From Exophiala sp. HKRS030 (lineage: Eukaryota > Ascomycota > Eurotiomycetes > Chaetothyriales > Herpotrichiellaceae), in assembly GCA_023897205.1 (NCBI GenBank), contig JAHWDD010000002.1, positions 1,736,001 to 1,800,000 on the forward strand: 64,000 nt of DNA, written 5' to 3'. A program made the position numbers and the translations under genes. The notes beneath the pieces were generated by a model. It saw only the letters and a program-made list of their open reading frames with translations. It searched no databases and was not told the DNA's origin. Every line of letters begins with the position of its first letter. Within the stretch, counting starts at the first letter, position 1. Of the stretch, positions 10,809 to 19,586 are shown one piece after another.

Positions 10809-12677
10809 TTACCTCTTGAGAGGCTCAGAGTATTGACTCGAAGTGGCACCTTCTGACAATTCTTCTGATCTCTCGAAACATTTCTCCAAGGTCTGCTTGT
10901 CTCTGGGTGTAAGCCTAATCCTGAAATCCGAGGCCACGGCATTAGAAGCAGCCGCGTCCTCCTTGTAATTGATATAGTGAGTGTTTGCCGGCATGGTCTT
11001 GCTAGCCTCGATTTTGAATGCCACGATCAAGCGAAGGAAGATTGCATAGAGCATTCTGTTTGAAAAGTTGACCGCCGTGCACATTCTCGCACCGGCTCCA
11101 AAGGCAAAGTGGTACGGCGGAGGCACATCGGCACCTCCTTCCAGCCACCTTTCAGGATGGAACTCCTCGGCGTCAGGGCCGTACACTGATTTATCTATTG
11201 AGGACAAGAATTAGTAGGTTGTGTTGGAGACTCAAGGTACCGAGATATCCTACCTCTGTTTGCAGCTTGTGCATTGACATACAACAAGAGTCCCTTGGGA
11301 ATGACGGCTCCCTGGTAGATGAACTCTTTATACGTCTGGCGTGCCGGCAGTAATTTCAGAGGTGGGTAAAACCGAAGAGCTTCCTTGACAAGCCCGGCAA
11401 TGTACGGACTCTTTTCTTCGTTCAGGCATTGTTCAAACGCTTCCTCGGGGCTTTCATAGACGCTCATGATATCGTCGTACGCCTTTTGCTGCATTGCCTG
11501 ACCGGCGGGCGTGGACAACATGCCAATGGTGATAATGACTGTCGAGAAAATAGTCTCGAATCCTCCGGACATAAGACCACCGAGAATAGTCTTGATGTCC
11601 ACTGCCAAAGAGTCAGCATTCTGCTGAATGGCATAAACAGCATCTTCTGGCTAAGACTTACTTTGAGTAAGGCCTTCCTGGCTGTCTGTCAACAACATTT
11701 CGGCAACGTTCATCTTCTTTGAACCCAGATTCATTGGAAGATTGCCGCGGATGTTTTCCAACATCGTTGATAGCCAAGTATCTCGACGCTTTCGAACCTC
11801 CATTGCTGTTTGATTTCGTGCATTTCCACCCATGTATCTCAGATGTGGAATAAAGTCTTGTGGATTGGCTTTTGTCGATCGGAAACTTTTGCTTTGATAA
11901 GTTTCGATCGTCCATTAAATTCAGAGAGTAGCAAAAGTACATACCTGGCAATGGTATTGGCATCAGAGAGAATTTGACCGAGCAAAGGATCCTTGATCGA
12001 CGCGAAACGAGTACCATAGCAGAACATAGTCATCAGGTTCAGTGCCAAGCGCTTCTGATAGATGTGAGGTGAAAGCTCTACATCTCCTTTCGCGCTGTCG
12101 TAATAAATGGCTGATACCATGGCACAAGTCTCCAAATCCAGCATTGGCCGCATATCACGCATTGAAGGGCCTGTCGTGAACGAGCCGACAACCCGTCTTT
12201 GCTTCTTGGTTCTTTCATCCCACGGGCTAGTCCCTATCGTTGCAGCTGAATCGGACATTAGGAAAAGGCCGGCAAGTTCTCGACCTGATGGGGCTTACCA
12301 GAAGTTGCTGATATGATGCCATGAAATGTGTAAAACCATGGTCTATCCAGGGTGGCCGATTGATTCTTCACGGTCCATTCACGTGCAGAGTCGAACGAAT
12401 TTAGAATAACGGCACGTCGTTTGCCCATTCGCACCTGAAAGACAGGCCAGCCATACTTCTGTGCCCAGGTCTCTGCTGTAGTTGCATGGTCGCTGCCGAG
12501 CTTGTAGAAGTGGCCAGCAAGTAGTTCTCCATTTGGAACTTCGGGGATGCCTTCGATGGGTGGAAGGTCGACGTAGAAAAACCGAAGATATACCAGGATC
12601 CCGACGCCAGCCACAAGTGATATGATAGCAACGATTGGAAACACCGAGAGCCACGACATCTCAGGCGAAGAACTCAT
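10809..12677 (-). CDS. Cytochrome P450, CYP504-like (phenylacetate hydroxylase type)
   Basis: Five exons (12677..12299, 12245..11945, 11885..11662, 11601..11254, 11194..10809) encode 545 residues. A transmembrane anchor (WLSVFPIVAIISLVAGVGI) is followed by GIPEVPNGELLAGH, similar to the IPGEPLAGH of fungal phenylacetate hydroxylases. TIGTSPWDE, the I-helix stretch SGGFET, the K-helix KEALR (ExxR), FHPERW and the heme loop FAFGAGARMC with Cys456 are all intact. The closest family I recognise is CYP504 (PhacA/PhacB type, ring hydroxylation of phenylacetate or 3-hydroxyphenylacetate). No homogentisate-pathway gene is nearby, so it may act on another substrate. An ATG three codons upstream (12686) is an equally possible start. 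It diverges from the SDR across a promoter with two shared motifs. Confidence 0.9.
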
Positions 12678-12918
12678 TGTGAGCATGCCTCTTGTTTCGC
12701 TCTGAGCCAAGTAGCTCGAAAATACCGGCCCGAGTGACGGTTCGTCAAAGATAGTAAAGCTGACATATAAAAAAGAATCCAGGTGTTCCCAAACTACTTC
12801 TGTCCGAGTAGCACCAAAGCCTAGTACATGTGCTGCAATCCCAGGCGTGGCGAGAACTCGCACTTTCCCATGGCCGGTGAAGATTGGGAGTGTTGTGGTG
12901 AGGTCTAGAAGTGGTGGT

Positions 12919-12930
12919 CGGTGGAGGCCG
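12919..12930. promoter_or_regulatory. CGG-N6-CCG palindrome, candidate Zn2Cys6 operator
   Basis: Reads CGG, TGGAGG, CCG. It has the same geometry as the sites at 8.87 and 18.21 kb, and is placed 13 bp left of the shared 14-mer. Function is inferred from recurrence. Confidence 0.45.
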
Positions 12931-12942
12931 TCGCTTGTTGAC

Positions 12943-12956
12943 GCATATTCGGGGAA
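12943..12956 (+). promoter_or_regulatory. Shared 14-mer GCATATTCGGGGAA (copy 1)
   Basis: An identical 14-base string occurs in the aminotransferase/acyltransferase promoter 5.3 kb away on the same strand. Here the CGGGG half is followed eight bases later by CCCCG, making an extended inverted repeat. A protein-binding site for a cluster regulator is the simplest explanation, but this is untested. Confidence 0.5.
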
Positions 12957-13158
12957 AAGCGCCCCCGGTATATTTGATGAGGTTGCTCTCCTCCGACGTG
13001 GTTACTCCACCCAAGATTTATGCCACAGACACAGCATACTCTGGCGGCCATCCAGTCCTCCGGGAACGTGATTAGTGGTCAAACTAGAGGTAAGGTGAGA
13101 GTACTGCTTCTGGATCGACGACCAGACCACAAAGAGTCAACGAAATCACGCAGCAACA

Positions 13159-14207
13159 ATGGCGAACAATTTATCAGTGACCAACCTGTTCGATGTTGCA
13201 GGGCGATGGATCGTTATTACCGGTGCAGGTGCGTCACGAATTCCAGATAACTTGGACCGATGAGCTTGAGGGTTGAGATTTGAGGTCTCGTGCTGACAAT
13301 GTGCAGCGGGTGGTATCGGATACATGATCGCACGAGGCTGTGCGGCCAACAATGCAAATGTGGTCTTGATCGATATCGATGAGCCAACGCTGTTAAAAGC
13401 TAAAGCCGAGCTTGAAAAGGCTTTTCCATCATCAAAAGTCACCATGTAAGCTGGCAATAGCTAGAGCATAAAAGCTTTGCTGACGAGCCATAGAATTCCA
13501 GGTGATCTGTCTTCTGAGGAAGGTGTAAAAACTGTTGCCGACAGCATCAAAACACAAATCGATTCGGTAGATGCACTTTTCAACTGTGCTGCAATACGGT
13601 ACATGAACGAGATCACTTACCAACCTGGAGGTGGTCTAAGTAAGCTTGAGGCTGCAACACTATCGGCGCCGTACAAGGGATGGGAACACACCTTCCGTCT
13701 GAACGTGCTTGCTCCTTACTATTTGACTGCCCATCTTATTAGCCATCTTGGGGCTGCCGCTGCGAAAGGAGACGGAAGAGGCTGTGTGGTTCTTTTCAGC
13801 AGTCCGGCAAGTGTTCATAACCACCAGTTTGTGCCTTGCTATCAGACCTCCAAGGCGGCAGTGGATCATCTAGTGAGAATAATGGCTATGGAGTTCGCTG
13901 AGCCCTACAGTAAGATCTCCACTGGTGCAAATTCTGATGTCGAGAACATGTTCTAAAACCAACCACAGTCCGAGTCAACGCAATATCACCTGGCATAGTG
14001 CCATCTCGAATGACAACAGACGATGCAAATTCCAACCTGCATCTCGCAGGAGAAACTCCGGCAAAGCGCCCGGGTAACGAGGAAGACATGGTAGGAACGG
14101 CACTTTGGTTGATCAGTAAAGCTGGAGCTTTCATGGATGGGAAAGTCATTCGTGCAGAAGGTGGACGCTTGTTGATTCTGAAGGGTGTTACATCAAATTC
14201 AGACTAG
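13159..14207 (+). CDS. Short-chain dehydrogenase/reductase (classical SDR)
   Basis: Four exons (13159..13228, 13307..13445, 13494..13909, 13969..14207) encode 287 residues. The nucleotide loop TGxxxGxG spans residues 21-28 and is divided by intron 1. VVLIDID at the end of beta-2 carries an acidic residue favouring NAD over NADP. FNCAA (the NNAG equivalent), LFSSPAS (Ser172/173) and the catalytic pair Tyr186/Lys190 in CYQTSK follow, and the C-terminus has the usual VNAISPG and AEGGR elements. It likely oxidises a hydroxyl made by the divergent P450, or reduces a carbonyl. No targeting signal is seen. Confidence 0.9.
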
Positions 14208-14945
14208 AACGTGTACGAGTATAGATGTGGAGTAGTAGATGTATGAATGGATGCATTGTTATGGGGAATGGTCAATTTCTCTTGTGCTGCGTCTTCAACC
14301 ACAGTAGATCAACGGTGATTCTTAGCCTACTGGCGAACCTGAAAGGGGAAGCGAAGGGAAAATAGCATCCTTCGTCGCCCTTTTGCCACTCTCACTTGAG
14401 CATTGACTGCGTGCCAACCACCCCTCGAAACACAGCAGGCAACCTAGACATGAACCGACTTGGCGCTGATTGGACGGCTCCGACACGCAATCAAAAGGCT
14501 GAGTAGCCTTGAGACTATGAGTCCAAGTTTCGGCTTTCAGCAGGGGGTCGACCCAGGGGGCGGTCATCCGATGTATCGTCCCGACGCATCTGGAAAAGGC
14601 GTTGTCACGAAAACACAACAAGCCTTGCCCTAGGGCGTGCCGTAACATTGACAAAGAACAGGGCGTGGGGCTGGAGAGTGAAATCCGACGTGAGTGCCAG
14701 AGCCCAAGGAGAAACCCGAGACGCCATGACTTCTACGAGTACCTGAGAACTACTAAATCTCGGTGCCTCGGCGATCCACTTTATTATACGCCTCGATGGT
14801 ACCAAATCCATGTAAGTCCTCGTTCGATTGAATACTTGCATTGTGTACAGGTGACTTTTAATCACAATTGAAGACTGTCGTATTGATAAGAAAGCCCCAA
14901 CATCACCGACAATTACAGAAACTCTAGGATCAATACCAAATCACG
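14208..14945. promoter_or_regulatory. Upstream region of the aldolase-like gene
   Basis: 738 bp without a credible gene. It holds CGG/CCG pairs with spacers of 2 and 4, but neither the CGG-N6-CCG site nor the shared 14-mer. The two opposite-strand 89- and 86-codon frames near 14.6-14.9 kb mirror each other and look like chance. Confidence 0.35.
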
Positions 14946-16129
14946 ATGTCACCCAAGACTTTCCCACCAGGCGTCTACGCCCCATCCTTGACTTGGTTCT
15001 CGGATGACAAAGAACAAAGTATTGACTGGGACACACAATCCAAACATCTCACTTACCTGATTGAATCAGGGTTGACAGGAAGTAAGTAGACATTTCAACT
15101 TATTCCATTGACGAGAAAAACAAAGAGATCTAGTGACATGCTAACAACATGTTGCAGTCGTCATTGCGGGTTCCAATGGCGAAGCAGTCGCCACCACCAT
15201 GGAAGAGAGGCTTAAACTGCTCTCGTTGACCAAGGAGTTGGCAGTGAAGCATGGCCGTACCGACATGCCGATCGTCATAGGCACAGTCGGTCAAACGACC
15301 CAGGAGATCATCAAACAGCTTCACCAGTCCAAAGCTGTTGGGGCAGACTTTGCTCTTGTGCTGACACCCAGCTACTTCCACTTTGCCATGAACGCTTCGG
15401 CAATCCAAGATTTCTTCACAGAGGTCGGTCTATCTGTCCTTGTCCTTCTCGCGTTTTCTTCACAACCCTTTGAAACTCTGACATGAGCCCTCACAGGTGG
15501 CCGACGCAAGTCCAATCCCTATACTCATTTATAGCTGGCCCCTGGTGACATCGGGCATTGAGATCAACTCAGACATACTATCCGCGTTGGGCAAGCACCC
15601 CAACATCGCCGGCACAAAGTTGACGTGCGGTGGGATTGCAAAGGTCGCTCGTGTTGCCGCCGAGTTCAACCCCAGCGACTTCTGTGCCCTAGCAGGACAC
15701 AGTGAGTGGTTGGTCCCTGCCCTCAGCATAGGAGGTACTGGGTGCATTTCTGGGTTTGCCAACCTGTGTCCACGAGTAAGTCTGCACCGCCGCCGCTTGC
15801 CGCCTTATGCACAAAAACGAGTTTCGGAACAGAGTAGACTAATGGATATATGTGTATTGCAGAGTTGTGTGAAAATCTACCAGGATTATCAACAAGGACG
15901 AGTCAAGGAGGCACAAGCACTGCAAAAGTCTGTAGCACAGGCTGAATGGTGGCTCAACAAGACTGGCATCAATGGGACGAAATGGGCAGTGGCAAAGTTG
16001 CTCGGTTATGAAGAGTCTAAGTGTGCCACGCGACGACCGTACCCTCTGTTTGCGGACAAGAGTGTGCAGGAAGCCATGCTAGCTGCTCTGCAGCCCATGC
16101 AGACTGAGGAGCAAAAGTTGAAGGTATAA
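14946..16129 (+). CDS. Dihydrodipicolinate synthase-family aldolase (HOG aldolase-like)
   Basis: Four exons (14946..15081, 15158..15423, 15497..15775, 15863..16129) give 315 residues, the normal size of this TIM-barrel family. The N-terminal GVYAPSLTWF, GSNGEAVATTMEER and the Schiff-base lysine in GTKLTCGG (Lys175) are present, with Tyr146 in LIYSWP where the family has its proton-relay tyrosine. Family members make or cleave a pyruvate C-C bond. Fungi use relatives as 4-hydroxy-2-oxoglutarate aldolase and 2-keto-3-deoxy-hexulosonate aldolase. Fungi make lysine by the aminoadipate route, so true DapA activity is unlikely. With the ornithine-aminotransferase-like gene next door, retro-aldol release of pyruvate or glyoxylate from a 2-oxo-4-hydroxy acid is a reasonable guess. 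Confidence 0.88.
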
Positions 16130-16356
16130 CTCGTCTAGATATGTATCGAGGTCAATGCAATATGAAATGCTTCCGATAGATATTTTTATTTATACAAGTC
16201 ATATCAGAAGTTCGATTAATCCACAGTGTACTTGAATATACTGCTTTGTTGAAAAATTATCATAGATGTACTACGCTTCACAATAACGCAAAGTGTGATC
16301 CTAACTCCCCGTGATCTCTTCATCCTGAACACAACCTATTGACAGTCTCGCAGAGA
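16130..16356. other. Convergent 3' flanks, aldolase / aminotransferase
   Basis: AT-rich gap between two facing stop codons, with several TATATT and AATAAA-like words suited to polyadenylation. No gene. Confidence 0.4.
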
Positions 16357-18020
16357 CTACTTCATATATTGCGGATACTTGAGATCGACCGTTTCTCCTG
16401 GCAGACCCGCTGGGTGCGCCTCAAGGTCAGTCAGGGCATCGGCTATAATTTTCGCCCCTTCCACCAACAAATCCTCACTTATGGTCAAGGGAGGACAGAT
16501 CCGAACTCTTCCGCCTTTGATTGCATTCGCCAGGACGCCTCGTTGCGCGAGAAGAGCTATCAAACGACGACTCGTCACTTGAGGAGGCTTCTCGTCGAGC
16601 ACAATCGCCCATAGGAGACCTTCGCCCATGTATTGCTTGACATGCGGAGGGTTCAAGGCTTTCAAAGTCGAGATTAAAAGGTCACCCATCTTTCTGGCTC
16701 GAGTGGATAGGTCTTCGTCAACGAGTACATCAAGTGCGGCAAGGGCGGCTGCACACCCTGGCGGATTAGCAGCCATAGTTGAGCCAATTCTGTTCAAAGG
16801 AGTTTTATTAGAAAACAGTACTCGACAAGTCCCAAGGGCTCACTTACTCATAGGGGTCGAGCAGTTCCATAATGTTGTTGTCTCCTAGCACTCCTGAGAC
16901 TGGATACACGCCTGCAAGAAGTATTTGGTCAGCCAAAGGTGCACAACTTCGACGATGGATCTCAACCTTACCACCAGACAACGCTTTCCCCAAGATGACC
17001 AGGTCAGGGTGAAGTCCGTATTTTTGAGTGTAGAGAGGATATCCGCATCTTCCAAGACCAGTCTGAATCTCGTCTGCAATGAATAGAACATTGTGCTTTT
17101 TGCAGAGCTCTTCAACTCCTACCAGATAATCTTCTGGAGGTACAATGACACTATGTGGCCAAAATGTCAAGTCCAGAACTTCAAGTCAAGGGGTGGTATC
17201 ATACCCAGCCGCCCCCTGTATGGGCTCAATGATGAACGCAGCAATGCTGGAGCCATCGAGCTCAAATGCCCTCCTGAGGTCTTCTAGATGTCCAAACCTG
17301 ATTGGTAGTCCCGTGGGGGTAATAGCCCCAGTATTAGGCAGGTAAGGTTGGAAAACTGGGATCGATGTAAGCTTATTGCTGATATATCTCACGGGCAAAT
17401 GGCCACTCACGCGAGCTTTTTCTGCTGGCAGTTGATAAAGTTCCCAAACCAACGCCATGATAACAAGATGCTGTGCTCAAAATGTGGCATTCTCCCAGAG
17501 GGATACCTTTGACAAGGTGGCCCCATTTACGAGCAATCTTGAGAGCAGCATCTGCAGCCTCGCCACCACTCGTCAAGCATACGAACCGATCATAGCCAAA
17601 CATCTATACAAGGTTAATCCTTAAATCATCGCAATAGTAGCTGAGCATATAGCTTACCCCTGTGATCTTCTTCGCGAGCTTGCCATAGCAGGGACTTTGG
17701 AAAGCAAGATTCACAGTAGCACCAGTCTTGATTGCGTTGACGGCGGCGTCAACTATTTTGGGATGGCCATGCCCCATATTGTTGACGGCAATCATGCTGA
17801 GGAAGTCTATGTAAGGTTTGCCGTCAACATCATATGCCATGGACCCCTCCGTCCTCTCAAGTGCAACCTATGTAGTGTAGAGTGATCAGTATAGTCCTGC
17901 ATTGTGCTCACTCAAGGCTGAAAAGGGGCTTACGGGGAGAGGCGCAAATCCACCTGCAATCCTGACATCGTAGTCGTTGTTCACTTCCGCAGTCGCTGGA
18001 GAATATCCCATGGATCCCAT
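16357..18020 (-). CDS. Class III PLP aminotransferase, ornithine-aminotransferase-like
   Basis: Seven exons (18020..17934, 17867..17658, 17603..17411, 17355..17205, 17150..16972, 16911..16848, 16789..16357) encode 438 residues. Landmarks are DFLSMIAVNNMGHGHP, the phosphate-binding TSGGEAADAALKIARKWG, CYHGVGLGTL, IEPIQGAAG, LFIADEIQTGLGRCG with Asp240 pairing the pyridine nitrogen, and Lys269 in ILGKALSGG as the PLP Schiff base. These enzymes move a terminal (omega or delta) amino group to 2-oxoglutarate. Seven exons for one cytosolic enzyme is intron-rich compared with its neighbours. It reads as a duplicate specialised for this cluster rather than the housekeeping ornithine enzyme, but that needs a phylogeny. 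Confidence 0.92.
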
Positions 18021-18212
18021 CTTGATGATTTTGTCACCAGACCTCTAGAGGGCAAGCAAGCGATGCAACATGTCATGTTTACATACAGTGCGTCCAGTGT
18101 AGTATAGCTCACAATCACGTGACACAGTCCTTTCTATACCAAACTCTCTTCCTGGCTGTTCTCGGTTAGCGCGGCATCAACCGGAGGAGCCCATCGGACA
18201 GACTCTCATCGT

Positions 18213-18224
18213 CGGTCAATGCCG
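18213..18224. promoter_or_regulatory. CGG-N6-CCG palindrome, candidate Zn2Cys6 operator
   Basis: Reads CGG, TCAATG, CCG, and the symmetry extends outward two bases on each side (GTCGG and CCGAC). This is the most symmetric of the three sites. Binding is inferred. Confidence 0.5.
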
Positions 18225-18291
18225 ACAAGGTCACTGGTGTCCATGAAGGGCGGGCTCTCACTCGGGACAACACACAGGTCTCCATGTTGTG

Positions 18292-18305
18292 GCATATTCG
18301 GGGAA
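18292..18305 (+). promoter_or_regulatory. Shared 14-mer GCATATTCGGGGAA (copy 2)
   Basis: Identical over 14 bases to the copy in the P450/SDR promoter. Here it is followed directly by CGG, making two CGG triplets in direct orientation four bases apart. It lies 89 bp upstream of the acyltransferase-like start codon. Confidence 0.5.
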
Positions 18306-18393
18306 CGGAGTTTGAAGGTATTAGTAGTTTGCTTCGTGAACAATTCTAGGCATCCAGTACAAGATCATTCGATTTAGACTAGCAGCATCAGCC

Positions 18394-19491
18394 ATGATTA
18401 ACTCTACGAGTGTTCAAGATACCCAGAAGGAGTGGGAGGGAGTACCGGAGGTAGTTGCCAGTGGCTCGGCCAGCGAGATTGGCTTCACTCATGGCAGTCA
18501 AATCCCCAGCCGGATTAGAACAGCGATCGAGAATTACAAAACGCTTTTCCAGGAGACAGCCGATTGTGATTGGACCGAGTCTAAGAAGCGAGCTTCTACA
18601 TATCTTCCATATCTGGAACAACATGACTCTGACTTGGTAGAAGAAATGCGCGCTGTCGCTGAAGGTGCTGGGGTCGACTTCCTGGACATTCTTGCTCTCA
18701 ACTTGCGCAGCGAGATCTCTTTGACCAACTACTCTGATGGATGCACATCTGTCGTCTCCCAAAACCCTAAAACGTCCGAGGTGTTCCTCGCGCAGAATTG
18801 GGACTGGGTAGGCGAGGCAGGAAAGTCGACTGTTTTCTTCGACTTCCACAAGACTGGCAAGCCACGTATTCGAATCATGGGTGAGGCTGGAATCCTCGCC
18901 AAGTTTGGTATCAATGAGCACGGTCTCGGCATTTGTATGAATGCTATCAGGTGCGGCACGGTGAACAAGAATGCACTACCGGTGCACCTGGCCATGAGAC
19001 GTGTGCTGGAATGCAAGTCATTCGATGAGGCGTATAGTATGCTGGAACAGAAGGGAGTGGCCTCTTGTGTGAACTTTATGATGGCTGATCGCAGTGGGAA
19101 GCTGGCTACAATTGAATGTACACCAAAGGGCCTAGCACCAATCTATCCGGAACCTGGCAGTACGACAACCTTCCACACAAATCATTTGTGGTCTCCCAAT
19201 GTGCCTGCCGGTATAGTTGATCACCCTTCGAAGAACTCTTTCTCGAGATTGGAGAGGATCAGGGAATTGAGCAAGGGTGAAGCCGCGGATATGTCCAAGA
19301 TTCGAACTTGGCTCTCGGACGAGGTGGGCACGCCCGTGTCGATATGTCGCTCTACGCCGCCTCTTGCAAAGGGTATTGAAAGAATGGAGACTTTGGCGAC
19401 AGTCATCATGGATCTCCAGAAGCGGAAATTGGAGGTTTCCTTTGGGAAGCCATCGCTCTCCCCCCCTGTTAGAACCATATTGGTAGACTAG
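18394..19491 (+). CDS. C45 family acyltransferase-like protein (isopenicillin N acyltransferase-related)
   Basis: A single exon of 365 codons, close to the 350-360 residues of acyl-CoA:isopenicillin N acyltransferase (IAT). The fold's hallmarks are visible: ASGSASEIGFTHG near the N-terminus, EEMRAVAEGAGVDFLDILALNLRSE, then SDGCTSV where Gly116-Cys117 is the predicted autoproteolysis site freeing the nucleophilic cysteine, and LAQNWDW soon after. FGINEHGLGICMNAI follows. IAT-like proteins of unknown role are common in non-penicillin fungi; the family forms or cleaves amide bonds. The protein ends TILVD, so the PTS1 of true IAT is missing and it is likely cytosolic. Beside an aminotransferase and an amidohydrolase, a role in N-acylation or deacylation of an amino intermediate is plausible. 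Confidence 0.88.
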   Translation: MINSTSVQDTQKEWEGVPEVVASGSASEIGFTHGSQIPSRIRTAIENYKTLFQETADCDWTESKKRASTYLPYLEQHDSDLVEEMRAVAEGAGVDFLDILALNLRSEISLTNYSDGCTSVVSQNPKTSEVFLAQNWDWVGEAGKSTVFFDFHKTGKPRIRIMGEAGILAKFGINEHGLGICMNAIRCGTVNKNALPVHLAMRRVLECKSFDEAYSMLEQKGVASCVNFMMADRSGKLATIECTPKGLAPIYPEPGSTTTFHTNHLWSPNVPAGIVDHPSKNSFSRLERIRELSKGEAADMSKIRTWLSDEVGTPVSICRSTPPLAKGIERMETLATVIMDLQKRKLEVSFGKPSLSPPVRTILVD

Positions 19492-19586
19492 AGAGTCAAC
19501 TTTAGCTTGGAGGCGAATATAGTCCTCAGCAGAATTTCTCTACTCCCTCATTCTTGCAGTTCGAATAGAGAACCAACACTTTCTGC

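Larger units (their letters stand above)
12678..13158. promoter_or_regulatory. Divergent promoter, P450 / SDR
   Basis: This 481-bp region between two diverging starts holds both shared elements of the cluster, the CGG-N6-CCG palindrome and the 14-mer GCATATTCGGGGAA. The 14-mer overlaps an inverted repeat CGGGG-N8-CCCCG (12950-12967). No coding sequence is supported inside it. Confidence 0.6.
18021..18393. promoter_or_regulatory. Divergent promoter, aminotransferase / C45 acyltransferase-like
   Basis: This 373-bp intergenic region between two diverging starts contains a CGG-N6-CCG palindrome with extended symmetry and the second copy of the shared 14-mer. Confidence 0.6.
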
